Shown here: in pieces, positions 8,349-15,901 of the stretch | Layout of the letters: each line of letters opens with the position of its first letter | Numbering within the stretch: position 1 is the stretch's first letter | From: Paracoccaceae bacterium | Lineage (GTDB): Bacteria; Pseudomonadota; Alphaproteobacteria; Rhodobacterales; Rhodobacteraceae | Length of the DNA stretch: 41,681 nucleotides | Direction of reading: 5' to 3' | Assembly (NCBI GenBank): GCA_012270125.1 | Contig: JAAXIY010000062.1 | Location: 1 to 41,681 of the forward strand | Program-made: the position numbers and the translations under genes | Notes under the pieces: model-generated | Databases searched by the model: none | What the model was told of the DNA's origin: nothing | The model's input: only the letters and a program-made list of their open reading frames with translations

Positions 8349-9260
8349 TTAGGTAACCGGCGCTCTTTTAATCAAGTTTAGCTTTTTTCGAACGTCTTTG
8401 GCTCCGATGACTTTTGCCCCCATTGCTTCAATAATTTCCTTTGCTCGAGAAACTAAATCTTCATTCTTGGCCAAAACTCCCTTCTCAAGCCAAAGATTAT
8501 CTTCCAACCCAACTCTCACATTGCCTCCAGCCAAAATTGCTGCGGCAACATAAGGCATCTGATTTCTTCCAAGAGAGAATGCACTGAAGGTCCAATTTTC
8601 AGGAACATTATTCACCATAGCCATAAAAGTATTTAAATCATCTGGTGCACCCCAAGGCACTCCCATACACAATTGAACTAAAACATCATCTTCGATGATT
8701 CCATCTGCTACCAACTGTTTTGCATACCAAAGGTGCCCAGTATCAAAGGCCTCTATTTCAGGCTTAACTCCTGCCTTGGTCATTATCGAACCCATGGCCT
8801 GCAACATTCCAGGAGTATTGGTCATAACATAATCTGCTTCGGCAAAGTTCATAGTTCCACAATCCAATGTGCATATTTCCGGTAGACACTCAATAATATG
8901 CGCCACCCTCTCTTCAGCACCAATCATGTCTGTTCCTTCGGCTACTGGCAACGGATTTTCAGTACCGCCAAATACTATATCACCACCCATACCTGCGGTA
9001 AGATTAAGAACAACATCCACATCCGCATCTCTAATACGATCCGTAACCTCACGATAATAGGCTAAATTTCTACTAGGTTTTCCGGTTTCAGGATCGCGAA
9101 CATGGCAATGAACGATGGCAGCACCTGCTCTCGCGGCATTAATTGCACTATCAGCGATATCTTTTGGACTTCGAGGAACGTAGTGGCTGCGATCCTGTGT
9201 ACTACCTGATCCCGTCACTGCACAGGTTATAAAAACTTCACGATTAAGGTTTAGTGGCAT
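8349..9260 (-). CDS. BKACE family beta-keto acid cleavage enzyme (dehydrocarnitine cleavage)
   Basis: A 303-residue TIM-barrel zinc enzyme of the BKACE family (formerly DUF849). BKACE enzymes condense a beta-keto acid with acetyl-CoA to yield acetoacetate and a new CoA ester; for 3-dehydrocarnitine the ester is betainyl-CoA. Visible landmarks are NREVFITCAVTGSG at the N-terminus, the zinc-binding VHCHVRDPETG (H51, H53), VVLNLTAGMGGD and TLDCGTMNF. The start is the ATG at 9260 with GGAG six bases away; the longer TTG reading from 9272 would consume that Shine-Dalgarno. It is first in the operon, so the promoter should lie within 9261-9358; no strong -35/-10 pair or regulator gene was found there. 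Directly upstream of the lcdH fusion, which fixes its likely substrate. Confidence 0.9.
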   Translation of the reverse strand: MPLNLNREVFITCAVTGSGSTQDRSHYVPRSPKDIADSAINAARAGAAIVHCHVRDPETGKPSRNLAYYREVTDRIRDADVDVVLNLTAGMGGDIVFGGTENPLPVAEGTDMIGAEERVAHIIECLPEICTLDCGTMNFAEADYVMTNTPGMLQAMGSIMTKAGVKPEIEAFDTGHLWYAKQLVADGIIEDDVLVQLCMGVPWGAPDDLNTFMAMVNNVPENWTFSAFSLGRNQMPYVAAAILAGGNVRVGLEDNLWLEKGVLAKNEDLVSRAKEIIEAMGAKVIGAKDVRKKLNLIKRAPVT

Positions 9261-9358
9261 TTCTTTCTCCAAAATAACTACTTATGAATTATCAGATAGA
9301 TGAAACATTAATTTGCTGTATTTACCAATTTAAAAGGCAACCGCGACAATAAAAAAAA

Positions 9359-10075
9359 CTAACCTCTAAAACCAAGGGCAACCACAAATTTTTCTGAACT
9401 ATCCGATCGACTGCTTGGAGGCTTAACGTTGTATACTTTTTTAAATTTTTGTTTCAGTAAATTTTGCAGATCACTTTCCGCCCCACCAGCTAAAACTTTA
9501 GCGACAAAAGTTCCACCCTCCTCCAAAACATCAAAAGCAAAATAAGCTGCAGTTTCACACAGCGCCATTATTCTAAGGTGGTCTGTCTTTTTATGACCAG
9601 AAGAAGATGCCGCCATATCAGACATTACAACATTTGCTTTTCCTTCAAGAATATTTTTGACCTCGACATCTGCGTCGTTCGCCATAAAGTCAAGCTGATA
9701 AAAGGTGGCCCCTGGCAAAGCTTCCACTTCCTGTAAATCTATTCCAATAACCGAACCAATTTCATTGTTTTTTTTCACACCAAGTGAATTTACTAAATCG
9801 ACTGCAACTTGGCTCCAACCACCCGGAGCACAACCTAAATCAATCACTTTTGAGCCTGGTGTCAAAAAATTATACTTTTCGTTTAATTCCAATATTTTAA
9901 ATGCAGCGCGGCCTCGAAAACCTTCAAGTTGTGCTCTCTTTACATAGGGGTCGTTTAATTGTCGCTGGAGCCATTTAACCTGGCTAACCGTTTTCCCTCG
10001 GGCCGATTTTACTTTTACTTTGAGATCTCGCTGGCCACGACCAGATGTATTTTTGGGTTTTGTTATTTTTTTCAT
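9359..10075 (-). CDS. rlmE: 23S rRNA (uridine-2'-O)-methyltransferase RlmE (FtsJ/RrmJ)
   Basis: SAM-dependent enzyme that 2'-O-methylates U2552 of 23S rRNA late in large-subunit assembly. The 238-residue protein has the SAM motif [14 protein letters not shown] (78-91) and the K-D-K catalytic set: K60 in [15 protein letters not shown]153 in [12 protein letters not shown] and K193 in [12 protein letters not shown], with a late Glu in [11 protein letters not shown] basic N-terminal extension of about 45 residues ([22 protein letters not shown]) precedes the core, as in other alphaproteobacteria. The ATG at 10075 is preferred to the TTG at 10078. It follows the Ppx/GppA gene by 36 bases on the same strand, a gene pair common in this class. 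Confidence 0.93.
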   Translation of the reverse strand: MKKITKPKNTSGRGQRDLKVKVKSARGKTVSQVKWLQRQLNDPYVKRAQLEGFRGRAAFKILELNEKYNFLTPGSKVIDLGCAPGGWSQVAVDLVNSLGVKKNNEIGSVIGIDLQEVEALPGATFYQLDFMANDADVEVKNILEGKANVVMSDMAASSSGHKKTDHLRIMALCETAAYFAFDVLEEGGTFVAKVLAGGAESDLQNLLKQKFKKVYNVKPPSSRSDSSEKFVVALGFRG

Positions 10076-10111
10076 CAATGTTTCGATTTAATACTAAACA
10101 GTTCATTTATT

Positions 10112-11224
10112 TTAAAGAATAACGTCCTCTAAAACTCCATTAGCTGACATTTGTGCATACAAAAGCCCTTCCCGAAGACCACGATCTGCAACGGTTAGTT
10201 TGTCGGTTGGCCAACTTCTTAACATAGCCTGCAAAATAGCTGAACCGGACATTATTAAAGCCTGCCTATCACGCCCAATTCTAGGATCTTTTTTACGCCC
10301 GTCTGGGCCCATCTCCAAATAAGAACGAATTACCTTATCTATTTGATCTGTCGTCATTCTCAAGCCATCAACTTTAGTTCGATCATAACGACGTAAGCCA
10401 AGATGGGATGATGCAACGGTAGTAACAGTACCGGACGTTCCTATAATCTGAAAACTTGTATCTATTTTATTATCTTTGTAAGGCGCAAAATCAGTTAATT
10501 TTTCTTCAAAGTACCAGCTCATGAGAGCAAATCGAGCGGCGTCATCTTCCACGTCATTAAACTGATCTCTTAACGTGGCTACACCTAAAGGTACCGAAAT
10601 CCAGTCGACAACTCTAGCGGCAGGAAAAGGGCTTTCAATCGAATGAAAGCCAGAGTGTAAGCGCATAATTGATTTAGGCCTCTCATGTGACGGAACAGCA
10701 CTTAAATCAATCCAGACAAGCTCTGTAGAACCGCCCCCAATATCAACAACAAGTAATTGTTCAGATTTTGAGCTCACGAGAGGGGCACAGGAGATAACCG
10801 CAAGCCGAGCCTCTTCCTCTGTGTCTATAATATTAAGTTTTAAACCTGTTTCTTGAAAAACTTTTAGAATAAAATCTTTCGAATTTTTAGCCCTTCGGCA
10901 AGCTTCAGTTGCAATAAGCCTTGAGTACTTCACATCATACTTATCTAACTTCTGCTTACAAACCTTGAGAGCTTGAATTGTTCGGTTCATAGAGTCCCGA
11001 CTTAACTTCCCCGTTTTTTCAAGTCCAGATCCCAATTGTACAGATTTTGCAAAACTATCAATGACGTGAAACTGAGCGCCTTTCGGTTGGGCAATTAACA
11101 TACGACAACTGTTAGTGCCCAAGTCGAGCGCTGCATATAAAGCCTCAGGCCCCGATCCATTTTCGATAGCGCTCTCAACCACGTGAGGGAAAGTCGCTTT
11201 TTCAATTGGCTTTTTGGGCGCCAT
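10112..11224 (-). CDS. Ppx/GppA family exopolyphosphatase / pppGpp phosphohydrolase
   Basis: A 370-residue ASKHA-fold phosphatase that removes terminal phosphates from polyphosphate or from pppGpp, linking phosphate storage to stringent signalling. Diagnostic sequences are the phosphate-1 loop ALDLGTNSCRMLIA (about 32-45), the RLIATEACRRAKN region near 102 and the phosphate-2 loop VVDIGGGSTELVW (about 159-171). The short length means only the two ASKHA lobes are present, without the HD-like C-terminal domain of E. coli Ppx. The ATG at 11224 follows GGAGGG and GGGAG. It is divergent from the PF13769 gene across 183 bases that probably hold both promoters. Sequence alone does not decide between Ppx and GppA. 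Confidence 0.9.
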   Translation of the reverse strand: MAPKKPIEKATFPHVVESAIENGSGPEALYAALDLGTNSCRMLIAQPKGAQFHVIDSFAKSVQLGSGLEKTGKLSRDSMNRTIQALKVCKQKLDKYDVKYSRLIATEACRRAKNSKDFILKVFQETGLKLNIIDTEEEARLAVISCAPLVSSKSEQLLVVDIGGGSTELVWIDLSAVPSHERPKSIMRLHSGFHSIESPFPAARVVDWISVPLGVATLRDQFNDVEDDAARFALMSWYFEEKLTDFAPYKDNKIDTSFQIIGTSGTVTTVASSHLGLRRYDRTKVDGLRMTTDQIDKVIRSYLEMGPDGRKKDPRIGRDRQALIMSGSAILQAMLRSWPTDKLTVADRGLREGLLYAQMSANGVLEDVIL

Positions 11225-11407
11225 CTCCCACGCCCTCCATTATAAGTTAACCCAACGATACTTCGGAGAATAATAGTGCGCAAGACAATTTAATTTCACT
11301 TGCCTCAACCAAACGTCGCTGCTGCGATCCTTATTGTCGAAATTTAGCTTTAGATAAAATAGTAACTAGCATACCAAAAAAGAATAAATCCGCCAAGGAG
11401 TCGATCT

Positions 11408-11707
11408 ATGCATGATGTGATAATTGTATACTGGAGAGATATACCTGCTCAGGTCATAGTTGGCAAAGGTCGCCGTGCTAAGAAAATACAACTTTCAGAA
11501 AGGTTCGAACAAGCGATTGATAGAGCCGCAATGAAGTCTGATCAAAAATCTACAGATGACTACCTCGCTGAATGGAGAAAAGCTGAACCTATTCAGATTG
11601 AAGGTGATCCGGATCATATTGCAGAAGAACAAGCAAAAAAAATTGAAGCCGAATATGATAAGGAAAAATTAATAGCTCTTGTAAACAATAATGGTCGGGC
11701 TAACTAA
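11408..11707 (+). CDS. PF13769 'virulence factor' family small protein, first gene of a one-carbon operon
   Basis: A 99-residue acidic/basic small protein (MHDVIIVYWRDIPAQVIVGK at the start) matching what I know as the PF13769 'Virulence_fact' family. The pattern IVYWRDIPAQVI, GRRAKKIQL, FEQAIDRAA and DYLAEWRK is typical. The ATG at 11408 has a strong AAGGAG. The next gene, a divergent metF, begins 19 bases after the stop, and a methyl-THF methyltransferase follows, so the three look like one transcript. The family name reflects an early annotation and says nothing about function; nothing here suggests virulence. A role as a small partner or assembly factor for the MetF-like or corrinoid methyltransferase proteins is my inference. 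No membrane segment or signal peptide is visible. Confidence 0.8.
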   Translation: MHDVIIVYWRDIPAQVIVGKGRRAKKIQLSERFEQAIDRAAMKSDQKSTDDYLAEWRKAEPIQIEGDPDHIAEEQAKKIEAEYDKEKLIALVNNNGRAN

Positions 11708-11726
11708 CCAAAATTAAGGGTTTAAT

Positions 11727-12653
11727 ATGGCACTTTTTGGACTAAAAACGAAGCATCCAAAGGCACCTCAGGTTAGCCAAAACCTTGAAGTATTTCTAAA
11801 AAATTTTTCGATTGAAGTCATGCCAAGAACTGCCGAAAAAGTAGAAAATTTTAAAGATATACTACCAAAAAATACGAGGGTCTACATCGCTCATATTGAA
11901 GGAACACCGATTGAAGATATGGTGGATACCGCAAGGCGTTTGGCAGCGGATGGTTTTCCCACCATGCCACACTTTCCTGCCAGAATAATTAGCAATAAAG
12001 CAATGTTAAATGACTGGATTACACGATACCAGGGCGAGGCAGGAGTGGATCAAGCTTTGTTATTAGCAGGCGGTGTCAGTAAACCGCATGGAGAATATAA
12101 AAGTTCTATGGATCTTTTAGAAACCGGTCTTTTTGACAAGGCAAATTTCAAAAATATCCATATCGCTGGCCATCCAGAAGGAAATAAAGATATAGATCCA
12201 GACGGAAGCAGAAAAAATGTTGATGCTGCCTTAAAATGGAAACAAAATTTTAAAAATAAAACAAACGCCGAGATGGCAATAGCAACTCAATTTGCTTTTG
12301 AGGCTGGGCCCATTATCGAGTGGGCAAACTCAATTAAATCTGCAGGTATAGATATTCCAATTCATATTGGCATTGCTGGCCCCGCCAAGTTACAAACCTT
12401 AATCAAATTTGCTATTGCATGCGGCGTAGGCCCTTCCTTAAAGGTTCTACAAAAACGAGCGACAGATGTGACAAAACTTCTCTTGCCGTATGAGCCTATA
12501 GAGGTTCTATCTCAATTAGCTGATTATAAAGCAAATAACCCAGAATTTAATATTTCGAGCGTTCATTTTTTTCCACTTGGCGGTATAAAGACAAACGCCA
12601 AATGGGTGACGGAAAATGGTGGAACTTCAGGAATTCCAGCAAACCAAGTATAA
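11727..12653 (+). CDS. metF: Divergent methylenetetrahydrofolate reductase (MetF family)
   Basis: A 308-residue TIM-barrel flavoprotein of the MTHFR family, linking methylene-THF and methyl-THF. Recognisable parts are the SIEVMPR strand with E30 (matching the FEFFPP Glu), the segment DTARRLAADGFPTMPHFPAR, IAGHPEG (146-152, matching the VAGYPEGHP motif) and the ATQFAFEAG stretch. The classical RGD loop after the fourth strand is replaced by LLAGG (112-116), so the Asp corresponding to E. coli D120 is missing. AAGGG precedes the ATG. It lies between the PF13769 gene and the methyl-THF methyltransferase gene (9 bases downstream), which suggests work in methyl-group oxidation rather than, or besides, methionine synthesis. 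No metH or metE is in the window. Confidence 0.82.
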   Translation: MALFGLKTKHPKAPQVSQNLEVFLKNFSIEVMPRTAEKVENFKDILPKNTRVYIAHIEGTPIEDMVDTARRLAADGFPTMPHFPARIISNKAMLNDWITRYQGEAGVDQALLLAGGVSKPHGEYKSSMDLLETGLFDKANFKNIHIAGHPEGNKDIDPDGSRKNVDAALKWKQNFKNKTNAEMAIATQFAFEAGPIIEWANSIKSAGIDIPIHIGIAGPAKLQTLIKFAIACGVGPSLKVLQKRATDVTKLLLPYEPIEVLSQLADYKANNPEFNISSVHFFPLGGIKTNAKWVTENGGTSGIPANQV

Positions 12654-12662
12654 GGAAAAAAA

Positions 12663-13727
12663 ATGGTTAAAACTGTTGTTGAATCCAAAACTAAAACTGC
12701 CGTTTTAGGTTTTGACCACCCCTTTTGTGTTATAGGTGAAAGAATAAACCCAACGGGCAGAAAGAAGTTAGCTGCAGAACTTGAGGCAGGCGATTTTTCA
12801 ACAGTGGAAAGAGACGCACTTGCCCAGGTTGCAGCTGGCGCGGATATTTTAGATATCAATGCAGGTGTTGTGTATAATTCCAATCCTAACCCCAACGAAA
12901 CTGAACCGCCTTTAATGAAAAAAATGATTGAATTGGTTCAAGGGCTTACAGATGTTCCTTTATGCATTGATAGTTCAGTTCCTGAAGCACTGGAAACGGG
13001 TCTTGAAACAGCGGAAGGGCGTCCTCTTTTAAATTCCGTTACTGGTGAAGAAGAGCGCTTAGAGTTTGTATTGCCATTAGTGGCGAAATATAATGTTCCG
13101 GTGGTTGCGATAAGTAATGATGACACTGGAATTTCAGAGGATCCTGACGTCAGATTCGCGGTTGCAAAAAAAATAGTGGAACGGGCTTCGGATTTTGGAA
13201 TACCTGCCAACGACATTGTTGTCGATCCCCTAGTCATGCCTATCGGGGCAATGGCTACTGCTGGAAATCAAGTATTTACTCTCGTTCGTAAATTAAGAGA
13301 AGAGTTGGGAGTAAACACCACATGTGGCGCGTCTAATATTTCTTTTGGATTACCCAACCGACACGGTATCAATAACGCATTTTTACCGATGGCTATGGGT
13401 GCAGGAATGACATCTGCTATAATGAACCCAGTTGCATTACCTGTAACACAGAAAAAAATTGCTGAAAAAAAAGCAGAGGTGATGTCTTTGGGAATAATTA
13501 TTCCCGATGAGATGGATGATGAAACATTCGTTTCTATCTTCGGCATGGGGTCTACTAAATCCCGTCCAGGTAAAGAGATGGAGGCAATAAGAGCGGCAAA
13601 CTTACTTACAGACAATGATCCACATGGTGGAGCTTGGATAAAATTTAATAAGCCAGCTGGCGCTTCATCAGAAGGTAAAGGGGACAGTGGAAGGTCCCGA
13701 AGACGCGGCGGTAGACGACGTGGTTAA
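12663..13727 (+). CDS. Methyltetrahydrofolate:corrinoid protein methyltransferase (MtgA/AcsE-like, pterin-binding domain)
   Basis: A 354-residue protein whose first 290 residues form the pterin-binding TIM barrel shared by AcsE, MtgA and the folate domain of MetH. Landmarks in order: GERINPTG (25-32), DILDINAG (61-68), CIDSS (101-105), LNSVTGE (123-129), a DPLVMP loop (188-193) and GASNISFGLPNR (222-233). Such enzymes move a methyl group between THF and a cob(I)alamin-bearing protein. No corrinoid-binding, homocysteine or activation domain is attached, so it is not MetH and needs a separate corrinoid protein, which is not in this window. The C-terminus ends in an Arg/Gly tail (GRSRRRGGRRRG) of unknown purpose. 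The start has AAGGAAAA. Last gene of the three-gene operon, convergent with lpdA. Confidence 0.88.
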   Translation: MVKTVVESKTKTAVLGFDHPFCVIGERINPTGRKKLAAELEAGDFSTVERDALAQVAAGADILDINAGVVYNSNPNPNETEPPLMKKMIELVQGLTDVPLCIDSSVPEALETGLETAEGRPLLNSVTGEEERLEFVLPLVAKYNVPVVAISNDDTGISEDPDVRFAVAKKIVERASDFGIPANDIVVDPLVMPIGAMATAGNQVFTLVRKLREELGVNTTCGASNISFGLPNRHGINNAFLPMAMGAGMTSAIMNPVALPVTQKKIAEKKAEVMSLGIIIPDEMDDETFVSIFGMGSTKSRPGKEMEAIRAANLLTDNDPHGGAWIKFNKPAGASSEGKGDSGRSRRRGGRRRG

Positions 13728-13775
13728 ATTAATTTTGCAATGCAAAGCTAGCAGAATTGATGAATTAAAATTTTA

Positions 13776-15170
13776 TCAAATATGAATTGCTCGCCCAAAA
13801 GCGTCTAATACACTTTCATGCATCATCTCAGACAGCGTCGGATGGGGAAATACTGTTGATATTAAATCCTCTTCTGTTGTCTCCAATTTTTGACCCAGCA
13901 CATAACCTTGAATTAACTCAGTAACTTCTGCTCCTACCATATGTGCCCCCAAAAGTTCGCCTGTTTTAGCTTCAAAAATTGTTTTGATCAGACCTTCTTG
14001 CTCACCCAGAGCAATAGCCTTTCCGTTACCAATAAATGGAAAACGGCCAATTTTGACTTTAAGACCCTTTTTATTTGCCTCTTCTTCAGTCAATCCAACA
14101 CTTGCAATTTGAGGATGGCAATAAGTACAACCGGCAATAGAACTTGGATCAACAGGATGCGTGTGCTTTCCAGCAATGATTTCGGCCACCATGACACCTT
14201 CATGACTCGCTTTATGAGCTAACCAAGGAGCACCGGCAACATCCCCAATTGCAAAGATACCATCAATACCAACATTACAGTTATTGTCTGTTTTTATATG
14301 TGACTTATCCGTTTTAATTGATAGATTTTCCAGACCTAACCCTTCTATATTTCCAACAATTCCAACAGCTGAAATAACTGTATCAAATTGTTCCGCTTTT
14401 GTTTTGCCTTCACTTACAATCTCCACATGGGCTGAGTTTTTCTTTCGTTCTACTTTCTTCACTGACGCATTGGTCAAAATTTTCATGCCCTGTTTCGAGA
14501 ATTGTTTAAGTGCAAAAGCAGCAATTTCCGCATCCTCGGCCGGGAGAATTCGATCAACTACTTCGATAACTGTGGTATCAGCGCCGAGAGTATTATAAAA
14601 ACTCGCAAATTCTATTCCTATCGCGCCTGACCCAACGACCAAGAGCTTTTTAGGCATACGAGAAGGTGTTAAAGCATGCTTATAAGTCCAAACGATTTCA
14701 CCATCTGCCTCTAACCCAGGTAATTCCCGCGCACGCGCACCTGAAGCGATAATTATGTTTGAACACGATAATTCCTCAGAATTATCATTTTTCTCTACTT
14801 TAACTTTACCCTTATCCAAAATAGTCGCATCTCCAATAAATGATTTGACTTTATTTTTTTTCAAAAGGTGAGTGACGCCTTGATTTAGTTGTTTTGAAAT
14901 TCCACGAGAACGCTTAATCACTGCATTGAGATCAAAAGATATTTTTTCTGCGTTCAACCCAAACTCATTTGCCCTGTGCATCAAATGAAAAACTTCAGCA
15001 GATCGCAACATTGCCTTTGTTGGAATGCAGCCCCAATTAAGACAAATACCTCCCATATGTTCACGTTCAATTATTGCCGTCTTAAGACCCAGCTGCGCAC
15101 ACCGGATGGCAGCTACATAGCCCCCTGGACCAGCACCAATTACGATTACATCAAAAACACTCTGCGACAT
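13776..15170 (-). CDS. lpdA: Dihydrolipoyl dehydrogenase (E3)
   Basis: FAD/NAD+ flavoprotein that reoxidises lipoyl groups of 2-oxoacid dehydrogenases or the glycine cleavage system. 464 residues, full length. It shows the FAD motif VIVIGAGPGGYVAA, the redox disulfide GGICLNWGCIPTK (C43, C48), the NAD motif LLVVGSGAIGIEFA, the second FAD segment FAIGDVAGAPWLAHKASHEG and the interface His-Glu pair FPHPTLSEMMHE. The ATG at 15170 with GGAG upstream is preferred to the TTG at 15182. No E1 or E2 gene is nearby, so its partner complex is unknown; LipA, which makes lipoyl cofactor, is encoded 21 kb away. It follows the DUF924 gene by 84 bases on the same strand and converges with the methyl-THF methyltransferase. 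Confidence 0.95.
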   Translation of the reverse strand: MSQSVFDVIVIGAGPGGYVAAIRCAQLGLKTAIIEREHMGGICLNWGCIPTKAMLRSAEVFHLMHRANEFGLNAEKISFDLNAVIKRSRGISKQLNQGVTHLLKKNKVKSFIGDATILDKGKVKVEKNDNSEELSCSNIIIASGARARELPGLEADGEIVWTYKHALTPSRMPKKLLVVGSGAIGIEFASFYNTLGADTTVIEVVDRILPAEDAEIAAFALKQFSKQGMKILTNASVKKVERKKNSAHVEIVSEGKTKAEQFDTVISAVGIVGNIEGLGLENLSIKTDKSHIKTDNNCNVGIDGIFAIGDVAGAPWLAHKASHEGVMVAEIIAGKHTHPVDPSSIAGCTYCHPQIASVGLTEEEANKKGLKVKIGRFPFIGNGKAIALGEQEGLIKTIFEAKTGELLGAHMVGAEVTELIQGYVLGQKLETTEEDLISTVFPHPTLSEMMHESVLDAFGRAIHI

Positions 15171-15254
15171 CTTTGGCTCCAAAAAACATATTGTTTAACG
15201 TTAAACTATTTGAGCGAATTGTTCAATGTGCCTTTTAGAAAAATATACTGAAAG

Positions 15255-15833
15255 TTAAGCTGCATATTCATTAATTCGTGAAAGAATGCCCTGATAACCG
15301 CCTAGATCAAAATACTCTTGTTCAAATAGTGTGGTTTTACGACCTAATGGATTATTTCTGCTAGGAAAGCGCCCATAACTCCTTATTACTTCACGGTGTG
15401 CTCGAGCATGCTTTAGTAGATTATTACCAGATGATGGAAGTTTTTCTATTATTTGCCGAATACATCTTTCCTGATCGTATAGGTTTTCAGAATGCATTAA
15501 AGGCATGTAAAAAAATTGCCGTGCAGGCTCATCTAATTTTAGATCAAATCCATATTTTATTGATTGCTTGGATGCAGCAATGGCAATCCTGTCGGAGGCA
15601 AAGGAATTTTTACTTCCACGAAAAATGTTTCTTGAGAACTGATCCAAAACTATAATATAGGCTAAAGCTCCAGAGGGATAAGTAAGCCACAAGCTATGCC
15701 CTCCAGCTAAAATCTGCTCTAAAGTTTTCTTAAATTTTTGCTCTATCAAACGATCCAAGGACTCATCAGAGCTATACCAATACTCAGGCCCAACTTCATC
15801 GAGCCAGAAATTTAAAATAAATTCGGGGTTCAT
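15255..15833 (-). CDS. DUF924 family protein
   Basis: A 192-residue all-helical protein of the DUF924 family (TPR-like fold in solved members). Typical pieces are the N-terminal FILNFWLDEVGPEYWYSSDESLDRLI, the FSRNIFRGS motif after LAYIIVLDQ, the FFYMPLMHSENLYDQERC stretch and a C-terminal PSRNNPLGRKTT. The family is widespread in proteobacteria and eukaryotes with no assigned biochemical function. AGGAAA lies in front of the ATG at 15833. It sits between an MFS gene (68 bases upstream) and lpdA (84 bases downstream), all on the minus strand. Confidence 0.88.
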   Translation of the reverse strand: MNPEFILNFWLDEVGPEYWYSSDESLDRLIEQKFKKTLEQILAGGHSLWLTYPSGALAYIIVLDQFSRNIFRGSKNSFASDRIAIAASKQSIKYGFDLKLDEPARQFFYMPLMHSENLYDQERCIRQIIEKLPSSGNNLLKHARAHREVIRSYGRFPSRNNPLGRKTTLFEQEYFDLGGYQGILSRINEYAA

Positions 15834-15901
15834 GCCTGTTTCCTGCTTTTTTAATACATTAAGACATGAGTTTTGTTTTTTGTGAAGTAATTTTATTACG
15901 T

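Noticed and set aside
11408-11707. Pathogenicity role implied by the family name 'virulence factor'
   Set aside because: Neighbours are one-carbon enzymes and the organism looks free-living; the name is historical.
13734-13746. TTTGCAATGCAAA between convergent genes as a terminator
   Set aside because: The loop would be one base, too short for an RNA hairpin.
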